A stretch of 18,316 bases of DNA. Origin: Sva-07 sp964549065. GTDB taxonomy: Bacteria > Actinomycetota > Acidimicrobiia > Acidimicrobiales > Ilumatobacteraceae. Below the pieces are notes generated by a model. The model did no database searches and had not been told where the DNA came from. It saw only the letters and a list, made by a program, of their open reading frames with translations. Below, in pieces: positions 8,082-14,747 of the stretch. The first letter of the stretch is position 1. Each line of letters starts with the position of its first letter. A program made the position numbers and the translations under genes. The stretch is from positions 1 to 18,316 of the forward strand of contig CAZJUC010000046.1 of NCBI GenBank assembly GCA_964549065.1. The letters are read 5' to 3'.

Positions 8082-9044
8082 TCAGGCGTCGACGGCGTCG
8101 AGCATCTCGTCCGCGGCGGTCCACGGGTCGGTGACCCGCTCGACGACCTCGGCGGTCAGCTCGTCCCACCGGTCACCCGAGCAGATCTGACGGGCGCGGC
8201 GGCCGAGGCGCTGCGCCACGATCTCGCGCAGTTCCTCGCCGAGGCGGAACTGGCGCCGCTCGCGCAGGTCACCCGACTGTTCTGCGTGGTGGCGGTGCGC
8301 GAGCACCGCCTCCCACAGCTCCGCCACACCCTCGCCGGTCGACCCGATCGTGGGGATGATCGGTGGCCGCCACGAATCGTGCGGCAGGTCGGACAGGTCG
8401 AGCATCTGCATCAGGTCGCGGCTGGTCTCCTCGACCCCCTTGCGATCGGCCTTGTTGATGACGAACACGTCGGCAATCTCCATCAGGCCCGCCTTGTTGG
8501 CCTGCACACTGTCGCCCCAACCCGGGTTGACGACCACCACGGTGGTGTCGGCCTTGCCCGCCACCTCGACCTCGACCTGCCCGACGCCGACGGTCTCGAC
8601 GAGGATCCACTTGCGGCCGATGGCGTCGAGGACACGGACCGCCTCCGGCGTCGCCAACGCCAGGCCCCCGAGATGACCACGCGTGGCCATCGAGCGGATG
8701 AACACGCCGGGATCGGTGGCGTGGTCCTGCATGCGGACCCGGTCGCCGAGGATCGCCCCACCGGTGAACGGCGACGACGGGTCGATGGCGAGCACGGCGA
8801 TCTCGAGGTCTCGGGCGCGGAGGTGACCGATGATCGAACTGGTCAAGGTGCTCTTGCCGGCGCCGGGCGCCCCGGTGAGCCCGACGGTGTATCCCGACCC
8901 GCTGAGGGGATAGGCCAGACGCCCGATCGTTCGGGCGTCGTCGTCGCCCCGTTCGATCAACGACAACAGACGAGCGAGCGAGCTGCGGTCGCCGTCGAGT
9001 GCCGACTGGAAGAGTTCGGGGGCGGGAAGCTGTCGGCGGCTCAC
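8082..9044 (-). CDS. meaB: MeaB/ArgK-type GTPase (mutase chaperone)
   Basis: The 320-residue product is a G3E-family P-loop GTPase of the MeaB/ArgK/MMAA group. These proteins guard adenosylcobalamin-dependent methylmalonyl-CoA mutase and gate cofactor loading. Visible motifs are the P-loop GAPGAGKST (58-66), AIDPSSPFTGGAILGDRVRM (86-105), the switch segment VETVGVGQ (149-156) and the guanine-specificity motif NKAD (197-200). The C-terminal helical dimerisation region follows from about 250. The GTG at 9044 was chosen because the family begins with a short helical lead such as this and it lies 10 bases after the Nfu stop. The in-frame extension upstream only reads the Nfu gene out of frame. 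A weak GGAT precedes the start. No mutase gene lies in the window. Confidence 0.93.
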   Translation of the reverse strand: MSRRQLPAPELFQSALDGDRSSLARLLSLIERGDDDARTIGRLAYPLSGSGYTVGLTGAPGAGKSTLTSSIIGHLRARDLEIAVLAIDPSSPFTGGAILGDRVRMQDHATDPGVFIRSMATRGHLGGLALATPEAVRVLDAIGRKWILVETVGVGQVEVEVAGKADTTVVVVNPGWGDSVQANKAGLMEIADVFVINKADRKGVEETSRDLMQMLDLSDLPHDSWRPPIIPTIGSTGEGVAELWEAVLAHRHHAEQSGDLRERRQFRLGEELREIVAQRLGRRARQICSGDRWDELTAEVVERVTDPWTAADEMLDAVDA

Positions 9045-9054
9045 CGGATGATCC

Positions 9055-9306
9055 TCAGGCCGCCTCGACCGCGACGTTGACCACCGAGGTGACGCCGTCG
9101 ACCCGGTCGCGCATGATCCGTTCGACGCCGGCCTTGAGCGTCTGGTTCGACGACGGGCATCCGACACAGGCGCCGACGAGCTCCACCGACACCAGGCCGG
9201 TCGATTCGTCGACGTCGTGCAGGACGATGTCACCGCCGTCCGCCTGCAGCGCCGGACGGATGATCGCGATGGTTGCTTCGACCTGTTCACGCATGGCGAG
9301 GCCCAT
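9055..9306 (-). CDS. NifU-like (Nfu) Fe-S scaffold protein
   Basis: The product of 83 residues is essentially a stand-alone NifU C-terminal domain. The CxxC signature GACVGCPSS carries Cys47 and Cys50, which bind a 4Fe-4S cluster between two monomers in this family. LQADGGDIVLHDVD (about 20-33) and TLKAGVERIM (56-65) are typical of Nfu. It probably helps deliver Fe-S clusters to target proteins in the cytoplasm. The start is uncertain: ATG at 9306 or the in-frame ATG at 9294, which gives MREQVEATI and is closer to family length. Neither has a ribosome binding site or a clear -10 hexamer. It is followed after 10 bases by meaB, so the two are probably one transcript. Confidence 0.92.
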   Translation of the reverse strand: MGLAMREQVEATIAIIRPALQADGGDIVLHDVDESTGLVSVELVGACVGCPSSNQTLKAGVERIMRDRVDGVTSVVNVAVEAA

Positions 9307-9323
9307 TCAATCAGCCGAGCCCG

Positions 9324-9329
9324 TACGAT
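9324..9329 (+). promoter_or_regulatory. -10 hexamer TACGAT for the small membrane protein
   Basis: TANNNT hexamer ending 8 bases before the GTG at 9338, in the 31-base gap to the divergent Nfu gene. It is the main reason for accepting the small gene's start. Confidence 0.5.
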
Positions 9330-9337
9330 GCCTCGGT

Positions 9338-9505
9338 GTGATCGCAGTGACCGCGACGACCCCCGTGCTGCTGGCCCATCAGGGCGGCTGGGACGAGGCG
9401 TTGCTGATCGGCGGACCGATCGTGGCGATCATCGGCCTGTTGTGGCTGGCGAAGCGTCGCGTCGACCACGCCGCATCCGTGCACGGTCACCCCGACCCCG
9501 ACTGA
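9338..9505 (+). CDS. Small single-pass membrane protein, 55 residues
   Basis: The reading frame from GTG at 9338 gives 55 residues. A short polar N-terminus contains AHQGGWDEA. One hydrophobic segment follows at about 22-39 (ALLIGGPIVAIIGLLWLA), then a positive KRRVDH stop-transfer and a His/Asp-rich tail (HGHPDPD). This topology suggests one membrane span with a cytoplasmic C-terminus. No family is recognised and no function can be assigned. Support for it being real comes from the leaderless promoter hexamer, the clean hydrophobic profile, and the fit between the Nfu gene and the inverted repeat just after its stop. Longer upstream frames overlap the Nfu gene and look like noise. Confidence 0.7.
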   Translation: MIAVTATTPVLLAHQGGWDEALLIGGPIVAIIGLLWLAKRRVDHAASVHGHPDPD

Positions 9506-9579
9506 CACCCCGTTTGCGGTGCACTTCCGGTGGGGCGGGCCACCCGGAGTGCAACGCAAACGTGAATTTGGGGGGTCAG
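9502..9579. repeat. Nested inverted repeat between converging genes
   Basis: Inner arms of 23 bases (9511-9533 and 9540-9562) pair at 20 positions plus one G-U, with a 6-base loop GGCGGG. Outer arms of 10 bases (9502-9511 and 9570-9579) match at 9 of 10, separated from the inner right arm by TGAATTT; the two left arms share position 9511. The outer arms include the ends of both flanking genes. It may be a bidirectional terminator, but it is far longer than needed, so a dispersed palindromic element or structured RNA is possible. Confidence 0.85.
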
Positions 9580-10874
9580 CGGCGCTGGATCTGGGCGCCG
9601 ACGGCGGCGAGGCGTCCCACGAGGTCGTCGTAGCCACGATCGATGTGGTGGACCCCGGTGATCTCGGTCTCGCCTTCGGCAGCGAGCCCGGCGACCACCA
9701 TTGCTGCGCCGGCGCGGATGTCGTGCGCCCGAACGGGTGCGCCCGACAGCCGGGGCACCCCGCGCACCACCGCATGATGGCCACTGGTGCGCACGTCGGC
9801 ACCCAGACGCTGCAGTTCTTCGACGTAGCGGAACCGTCCCGGATACAGGTTCTCGGTGACGATGCCGACACCATCGGCCACGGCGAGCATCGTGATGATC
9901 AACGGTTTGTAATCGGTGGCGATGCCCGGGTACGGCAGCGTCGCGATGTCGATCGACCGGAGCCGCTCGGGCGCCACCACACGCATGCGGTCACCGGAGC
10001 GATCCGAGGTGACCGTGATGTCGAGGCCCATCTCGGCGAAGCGCTCGAGCAGCATCGCCATGTGCTCGGGTCGCCCGGCCTCGATCACCAGCTCGCCGCC
10101 GGCGACGGCCACTGCAGCGAGGTACGTGGCAGCCTGGATCCGGTCGGGCACCGTGTGATGGCTGACCGCGCCGAGTTCGTCGGCACGGACGCCGTCGATC
10201 ACCAACGTCGAGGTGCCGACACCGGAGATCTGTGCACCCATCGCGACGAGGAACTCGCACAGGTCTGCGATCTCGGGCTCGCGGGCGGCGTTGTCGATCG
10301 TGGTGCGGCCGTCGGCGAGTACCGCAGCGGTCAGCAGGTTCTCGGTGGCGCCGACACTCGGGAAGTCGAAGGTGATGTCGGCGCCGTGGAGCCGGTCGGC
10401 GAAGGCCTCGAGGTAGCCGTGACTGAACTTGAACGTGGCCCCCATCGCCTCGAGACCGGCAACGTGCATGTCGATCGGGCGGGCGCCGAAGTCGTCGCCT
10501 CCCGGCAGCGACAGCCGGACGTGCCCGCAGCGGGCGAGCAACGGGCCGAGGACGTTGATCGAGGCACGGATGCGTTCCACCAGTTCGTACGGGGCGACCG
10601 GGGTGAGGTCGCCGCTGTCGGTGAGCAGCAAGCGGTCAGGGGTCGGACGTTCGATGGCCACACCGATGGCGTCGAGCAGATCGCCCATGATCGTGACGTC
10701 CGCGATCGCCGGCACGTTGGTGATCTCGAAGGTGCCGTCGGTGAGCAACGTCGCCGCCATCAGCTTGAGCACCGAGTTCTTTGCCCCGGGCACCGTGACG
10801 CTGCCGGCGAGCGGACCGTTGCCGCGCACGGCGATGACGGACTCGTCGACGTTCGGCTCTGCCTTCGTGGTCAT
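9576..10874 (-). CDS. murA: UDP-GlcNAc 1-carboxyvinyltransferase MurA (Asp type)
   Basis: The 432-residue product catalyses the first committed step of peptidoglycan synthesis, transferring enolpyruvate from PEP to UDP-N-acetylglucosamine. It shows the inside-out beta-barrel EPSP-synthase fold repeats. Family motifs include the substrate lysine in PGAKNS (Lys32), RASINVLGPLLAR at 103-115, LPGGDDFGARPIDMH at 123-137 and YPGIATDYKPL with the conserved catalytic Asp. The residue after LPGG, a Cys (115 in E. coli) that fosfomycin alkylates, is Asp127 here. The same Cys-to-Asp change is known in Mycobacterium tuberculosis MurA and makes the enzyme insensitive to fosfomycin. The ATG at 10874 begins 22 bases from the GTG of a divergent transporter gene. 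In-frame extension upstream is a shadow of that gene. Confidence 0.95.
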   Translation of the reverse strand: MTTKAEPNVDESVIAVRGNGPLAGSVTVPGAKNSVLKLMAATLLTDGTFEITNVPAIADVTIMGDLLDAIGVAIERPTPDRLLLTDSGDLTPVAPYELVERIRASINVLGPLLARCGHVRLSLPGGDDFGARPIDMHVAGLEAMGATFKFSHGYLEAFADRLHGADITFDFPSVGATENLLTAAVLADGRTTIDNAAREPEIADLCEFLVAMGAQISGVGTSTLVIDGVRADELGAVSHHTVPDRIQAATYLAAVAVAGGELVIEAGRPEHMAMLLERFAEMGLDITVTSDRSGDRMRVVAPERLRSIDIATLPYPGIATDYKPLIITMLAVADGVGIVTENLYPGRFRYVEELQRLGADVRTSGHHAVVRGVPRLSGAPVRAHDIRAGAAMVVAGLAAEGETEITGVHHIDRGYDDLVGRLAAVGAQIQRR

Positions 10875-10882
10875 GGGCCACC

Positions 10883-10888
10883 AGTATG
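10883..10888 (-). promoter_or_regulatory. Near-consensus -10 hexamer CATACT for murA
   Basis: CATACT on the minus strand ends 8 bases before the murA ATG at 10874. It differs from TANNNT at the first base, and it overlaps the plus-strand TATGCT of the divergent gene by four bases. Confidence 0.4.
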
Positions 10889-10890
10889 CT
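10885..10890 (+). promoter_or_regulatory. -10 hexamer TATGCT for the second MFS gene
   Basis: TANNNT hexamer ending 6 bases before the GTG at 10897. The polymerase -35 region would lie inside the murA coding sequence. Confidence 0.5.
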
Positions 10891-10896
10891 CCGATC

Positions 10897-12528
10897 GTGG
10901 AGTCGGGCGGGCGCATGCTGATTCGTCGCTGGCCCGACACCCCAGAGCAGCGAGCAGCGCTCCTCGCACCCCGCGACGACCTGCTGCTCGAAACCGCCGA
11001 CCCTGCACCTGGACGCGGAACCGGGGCGACGCCCGAATCCGCGGCGACACCCCAGGCCCCCCTCGCCGACAGGATGGGTCGGTTCCACCAGGCCGACGGG
11101 CCGTTCACGACGTACGAACGCACGGTCAGCGCCGACGCCGACGACGCCCAACTCGTCGAGACGACGAGATACGCCATGACGATCCCGTGGTTCGGTTGGC
11201 TGTTCCGCCTCCCGGTGCGGCGGGTCCTGGCCCGCAACGGCTCACACCGGAGTTGGTGGGCGCCGCCCGACCGCCTCGACCCGACACAGCTGCTCGTCGT
11301 CGGGCTGCTCGCAGCGGCGTCGATGAGCGCCGCGTTCGTCAACACGCTCTTCACCCAGACGGTCAACTTCGCTGCCGACGACTTCGGGATCAGCGACACC
11401 GGGATCGGTGTGGCCGGCGCGATCGTACGCGCCGGCATCCTGATCGCACTCCCCGCAGCGGTGATCGCCGACCGCATCGGCAGACGCCGCGTGATCGTGG
11501 CGGTGGCGTGGCTCGGGCCGCTGCTGTCGCTGCTCGGTGCGCTCGCTCCCAGCTTCGTCGTGCTCGTCGCGACGCAGACCGTCGCACGGCCGATGGGCAT
11601 CGCGTTGGCGTTCCTGATCGGAGTGGTCGCGTCCGAAGAGATGCCGCGCAACAGCCGCGCCTACGCGGTGAGTGTGCTGGCGATGGCCGCCGGGTTCGGA
11701 GCCGGGGTGGCGGTGCTGTCGTTGCGCTTCGCCGACATCGGCGAGAGCGGATGGCGCTACGTCTACGTGGTCGCTGCGGTGTGGTGCATCGTGGCACTCG
11801 ACTTGACGCGCCGCCTGCCCGAGACCCGACGTTTCGACGTCGCCCACCGCGAACCGTCCACGCGGGCGCCACGGTTCAACCTGCGCCGGCTCGTGTTGAT
11901 CGCAGCTGTTGCGTTCATCGGCAACATCTTCATCTCGCCCGCCAGCTTCTTCCAGAACCGGTACCTGGCCGACATCCGTGACTTCTCCGGCGGGATGATC
12001 GGCATCTTCTCGATCGCTGTCGGAACGCCTGCGAGCATCGGTCTGATCCTCGGCGGCCGGATCGCCGACACGAGCGGCCGCCGGCGCCTGATCGCGTTCA
12101 CGTTGCCGCTCGGCACCGCCGCGATCGTGGCCGCGTTCAGTGTCGGAGGTCCGCCGCTCTGGGCGTTCTCGCTGCTCGGCGGGATCTTGTCGAGCGCCGC
12201 CTACCCCGCACTGGCGGTGTATCGCACCGAGCTGTTCCCCACCGGGAACCGCAGCCGCGCCGCGGCCCTGATCACCTCGGCGGCACTCATCGGGGGGATC
12301 GGTGGGCTGCTGCTGACCGGCTGGTTGCTCGACGCCGGTTGGTCGTACGGCCAGGTGATGGGCCTGCTCGGGCTCTGCCAACTCGTGGTCACGGTGCTCG
12401 TGGTGGCGGCCTATCCGGAAACCGCCCACCTCGAGTTGGAAACGCTCAATCCGGAGGACACGCCGATCGACCTGCACCACACCCCGCCGCCTCGGCCGCC
12501 TCGGCCGCCTCGGCATCCCGCCGACTGA
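10897..12528 (+). CDS. MFS transporter with long N-terminal extension
   Basis: The 543-residue product contains a 12-segment major facilitator core at about residues 130-508, with motif A copies at ADRIGRRRVI (191-200) and GGRIADTSGRRRLIAF (386-401). About 125 soluble residues precede the first membrane segment. They include an Ala/Pro-rich linker and the region TTYERTVSADADDAQLVETT, then an amphipathic stretch IPWFGWLFRLPVRRVLAR at 96-113. I do not recognise this part as a named domain. The C-terminal tail is proline/arginine-rich, built on 9-bp DNA repeats. Typical MFS proteins have about 400-450 residues. The substrate is unknown; it may be a sugar or metabolite carrier. The GTG at 10897 is supported by TATGCT 6 bases upstream. 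An ATG at 10915 is an alternative start. Confidence 0.88.
   Translation: MESGGRMLIRRWPDTPEQRAALLAPRDDLLLETADPAPGRGTGATPESAATPQAPLADRMGRFHQADGPFTTYERTVSADADDAQLVETTRYAMTIPWFGWLFRLPVRRVLARNGSHRSWWAPPDRLDPTQLLVVGLLAAASMSAAFVNTLFTQTVNFAADDFGISDTGIGVAGAIVRAGILIALPAAVIADRIGRRRVIVAVAWLGPLLSLLGALAPSFVVLVATQTVARPMGIALAFLIGVVASEEMPRNSRAYAVSVLAMAAGFGAGVAVLSLRFADIGESGWRYVYVVAAVWCIVALDLTRRLPETRRFDVAHREPSTRAPRFNLRRLVLIAAVAFIGNIFISPASFFQNRYLADIRDFSGGMIGIFSIAVGTPASIGLILGGRIADTSGRRRLIAFTLPLGTAAIVAAFSVGGPPLWAFSLLGGILSSAAYPALAVYRTELFPTGNRSRAAALITSAALIGGIGGLLLTGWLLDAGWSYGQVMGLLGLCQLVVTVLVVAAYPETAHLELETLNPEDTPIDLHHTPPPRPPRPPRHPAD
12487..12513 (+). repeat. Three 9-bp tandem repeats in the transporter tail
   Basis: CCGCCTCGG occurs three times head to tail. 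In frame it encodes a Pro-Arg-Pro type tail of the preceding transporter. Such a repeat is prone to copy-number change. Confidence 0.8.
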
Positions 12529-12572
12529 GTGCCGCCCCGAACCGCTCGACGACGTCCTCCGGCCGGCAGCGG

Positions 12573-13154
12573 TCAGGCGGTCGCCGTCACGCGCTCCACG
12601 AACCCGGTGACGGCGACCGCGATGCGCTCGTCGGCGCCCTTCAGATCGTGGCGCCCGCCGTCGACCCACACGTACTCGACCGGCGCCGGGATGGTCGCGG
12701 TCCACTCGGTCAACTCCTCGGGCGATCCGAAGGGGTCGCGAGTGCCCGAGACGAACAGGCACGGCACGGTGATGTCGACGAGGTGGTCGACGCGGAGGTT
12801 GTCGGGCTTGGCGGGAGGGTGCAACGGATAGCAGATCAAGACCAGACCGGCCAGACGGGCGACCGGTCCCGCCCCGTCGACGTCCGCCGCCACCATCGAC
12901 GTCATGCGGCCGCCCATCGACCGTCCTCCCATCACGACGGGACCGCGCCGACGGCGGATCGTCGAGAGATCGTCGCGAATGGAGGCCATCAGTTTCGGGG
13001 CCCGGTCGGGTGGTCGGCGGCCCTGCTTGCGGTACGGGAAGTCGAGACGCTCGACCGAGGCCGACGAACCGAGCTGTTGCTCGATCGCGACCAGGCTCGA
13101 CTGCTCGCGATCCGACCCGGCACCCGGGTACAGCAGCACCGTCGGCGTTGCCAT
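12573..13154 (-). CDS. Alpha/beta hydrolase, KANL3/Tex30-like
   Basis: The 193-residue product is a compact alpha/beta hydrolase. It begins VLLYPGAGSDREQ, the early HG-type loop, and carries the nucleophile elbow GGRSMGGRM with Ser79. An acidic residue lies in SGTRDPFG (Asp140) and a histidine in GGRHDLKG (His169), giving a complete Ser-Asp-His triad. The short length and these motifs match the KANL3/Tex30/dienelactone-hydrolase-like group. Its substrate is not known. The ATG at 13154 was preferred over an adjacent TTG at 13157. It follows the J-domain gene by 31 bases on the same strand and is probably the last gene of that operon. It converges on the MFS gene, with only 44 bases and no clear terminator between them. 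Confidence 0.87.
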   Translation of the reverse strand: MATPTVLLYPGAGSDREQSSLVAIEQQLGSSASVERLDFPYRKQGRRPPDRAPKLMASIRDDLSTIRRRRGPVVMGGRSMGGRMTSMVAADVDGAGPVARLAGLVLICYPLHPPAKPDNLRVDHLVDITVPCLFVSGTRDPFGSPEELTEWTATIPAPVEYVWVDGGRHDLKGADERIAVAVTGFVERVTATA

Positions 13155-13185
13155 CAACGCCCCGGCGAGCTCACGGCCGGGTGCA

Positions 13186-13887
13186 TCACTCGGGCGTCGC
13201 GCTCAGCACTCGACGCGCCTCGGCGAGGTCGCTCATCGCCTTGGCCGCGTCGACGCTGTCGCCACCGTGGTCCGGGTGGACGTCACGCATCCGTTCACGG
13301 AACTTGGCCATCACGTCACGCTTCGACGGTGCCTTCGCGCCCGACTCGAAACCGAGCACGCCGAGGGCCCACGCCCGGGGGTCGGCCAGCGCTTCGAGTT
13401 CGAGCGTGTGCGAACCCGCGAGATACGCGATCATCGCCGGGCCGATCGGCCCGCGCCACCTCGCTGCCTTCTGCAGCACGGGGATGATCTGGCGGCGGTG
13501 CTCGGGAGCAAACCGCTCGACGGCATAGATCGCCCCGAGGACCTGGGCCAGGTCGGTGCCGACCGATCGGAAGTCGAAGGAGATGTCGTCACCGTTGCCG
13601 ATCATGCGATGGTGGCTCTTGGCGAGGCCATGACGGTCGACCTGGAAGCGGTGGCGCAGCCGGGGCTGCACGACCCGGTCGCCGAGCTCGATCGAGGTGA
13701 GCAGCCGGTGCACGTCGACGACGAGGTCGTCGTCGACGCCGTACAGGTATTCCGCGACGATCGCCCCCAGGAGCAGCCCACCGAATCCCGGCGCCGGGTC
13801 GACGGGCAGGACGAGGTGCCCGAGCGCGAGCCGCCGGGTGGGCTGCGCCGGCCGCGAGTGCCAGATCTCGATCTCGGCCAGCAGCAC
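13186..13887 (-). CDS. J-domain protein with uncharacterised N-terminal region
   Basis: The 233-residue product ends in a J-like domain (about 173-231), with the HPD tripeptide at 204-206 inside MRDVHPDHGGDS. This is the element by which DnaJ-type proteins stimulate Hsp70. No glycine/phenylalanine region or zinc finger follows, so it is not DnaJ itself but a specialised co-chaperone. The first 170 residues form a globular domain I do not recognise, with AEIEIWHSRPAQPTRRLALG at 4-23 and LVVDVHRLLTSIELGD at 55-70. The GTG at 13887 was chosen because it lies only 4 bases after the stop of the preceding gene, implying translational coupling. An ATG at 13962 in the same frame would overlap that gene and adds only low-complexity sequence. 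Confidence 0.82.
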   Translation of the reverse strand: MLLAEIEIWHSRPAQPTRRLALGHLVLPVDPAPGFGGLLLGAIVAEYLYGVDDDLVVDVHRLLTSIELGDRVVQPRLRHRFQVDRHGLAKSHHRMIGNGDDISFDFRSVGTDLAQVLGAIYAVERFAPEHRRQIIPVLQKAARWRGPIGPAMIAYLAGSHTLELEALADPRAWALGVLGFESGAKAPSKRDVMAKFRERMRDVHPDHGGDSVDAAKAMSDLAEARRVLSATPE

Positions 13888-13891
13888 GGCG

Positions 13892-14686
13892 TCAGACGTA
13901 CGGTCGCAGCAGCGAGCGGAGTTCCTGTGCTGCGCCGATGATGGCGGACTCGTCGCTGTCACCCGGCGAGCCGGTCGCTGCGTCGATGTTGATCAGCTCG
14001 ACGATGGCATCGACGCCGCTGACCGCCCCGGCCCACGGACGGGGCGCCATGCCGTACGGCGCGGTCTTCGGGTCGACGTGCGGTGCGAGGCCGAGCAGCT
14101 CCGTGCGGGCGCCGGCGTCCATCGGGTCCTTCGCCAGACGGTCCGCGGCGAGGAACATCGTGCTGAGCGCCCCGTCGGGTGGCGCCAGCGTGGCGTCGCC
14201 CCCGTCGCCGAGGAGTTCTCCCGCCTCGATCGCGTCGAGGAGGTCGTCGACCGCGTCCTCTGCATCGGTGGCGACCACCACCGTGGTGCCGTCCCACCGG
14301 TACGGGACCTCCGAGGCGATCAGCGACTCGGTGAGGATGCTGCGATCGGCGTCGGACCATTCGTCGAGGCCGAACTCGGTCGACTCGGCGTCGTCGGCAA
14401 GCACGATCGCGAACGGCCCGAGGATCTTGTCGAGTTCCTCGAACAGCGCATCGACCTGGGGTTCGACGATCTCGGGCACCACGACTTCCTCGTCCTCCCA
14501 GACGTGTGGCAGCTCGGCTTCGGCCAGCGCTTCGGACAACTCGGCTCGCTGGTCGAAGTTCCAACCGGACACGTCGTAGTGGACCTTGACGACATCGGGG
14601 TCGTTGGGGTCGAAATCGAACGGTTCGCCCGACGCGGCGCGGTCCTGCTGCGCCTCGGCGCCGGCTTGCTTGTTGACGAAGGCCAC
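13892..14686 (-). CDS. Acidic protein with duplicated domain, function unknown
   Basis: The 264-residue product is strongly acidic and has no signal peptide or membrane segment. Residues about 34-85 and 102-153 are two copies of one module. Both follow the pattern hydrophobic strand, W, R..L.E.L..A.(L/V)P, W, VVV strand, then an acidic VD-L helix. The layout resembles DUF2007-type ferredoxin-like signalling modules, which I infer from pattern only. A Gly/Asp linker at about 155-170 leads to a mostly helical C-terminal part ending LRSLLRPYV. No catalytic motif is visible. The start is GTG at 14686, supported by TAGCGT ending 6 bases upstream. It is first in a minus-strand set with the J-domain protein (4-base gap) and the hydrolase, suggesting a shared process that the sequence does not reveal. 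Confidence 0.85.
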   Translation of the reverse strand: MAFVNKQAGAEAQQDRAASGEPFDFDPNDPDVVKVHYDVSGWNFDQRAELSEALAEAELPHVWEDEEVVVPEIVEPQVDALFEELDKILGPFAIVLADDAESTEFGLDEWSDADRSILTESLIASEVPYRWDGTTVVVATDAEDAVDDLLDAIEAGELLGDGGDATLAPPDGALSTMFLAADRLAKDPMDAGARTELLGLAPHVDPKTAPYGMAPRPWAGAVSGVDAIVELINIDAATGSPGDSDESAIIGAAQELRSLLRPYV

Positions 14687-14692
14687 GTCAGA

Positions 14693-14698
14693 ACGCTA
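14693..14698 (-). promoter_or_regulatory. -10 hexamer TAGCGT for the acidic-protein operon
   Basis: TANNNT hexamer ending 6 bases before the GTG at 14686. TTCGGC lies 17 bases farther upstream (14716-14721) as a possible weak -35 box. Confidence 0.55.
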
Positions 14699-14747
14699 CC
14701 GGCAGTCGCGGGTCAGCCGAAGTCGGGCGCTCGGTTCGAGGATCGAG

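Noticed and set aside
9045..9290. Longer MeaB N-terminus starting upstream within the Nfu gene
   Set aside because: The extra 82 residues are Ser/Arg-rich out-of-frame translation of the Nfu gene; family homology begins near the GTG at 9044.
9295..9330. A -10 hexamer for the Nfu-meaB operon
   Set aside because: No TANNNT is found at 6-9 bases before either possible Nfu start, so no promoter is called there.
9519..11981. An 820-codon plus-strand open frame across murA and into the MFS gene
   Set aside because: It has the composition of a shadow frame, and murA and the MFS gene account for the whole interval with recognisable motifs.
12529..12572. Terminator between the MFS gene and the hydrolase
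   Set aside because: Only short GC palindromes such as CCGGCCGG are present, which are expected by chance in this composition.
13888..13962. ATG at 13962 as the start of the J-domain protein
   Set aside because: It would overlap the acidic-protein gene by about 70 bases and add low-complexity sequence. The GTG 4 bases after that gene's stop is more economical.
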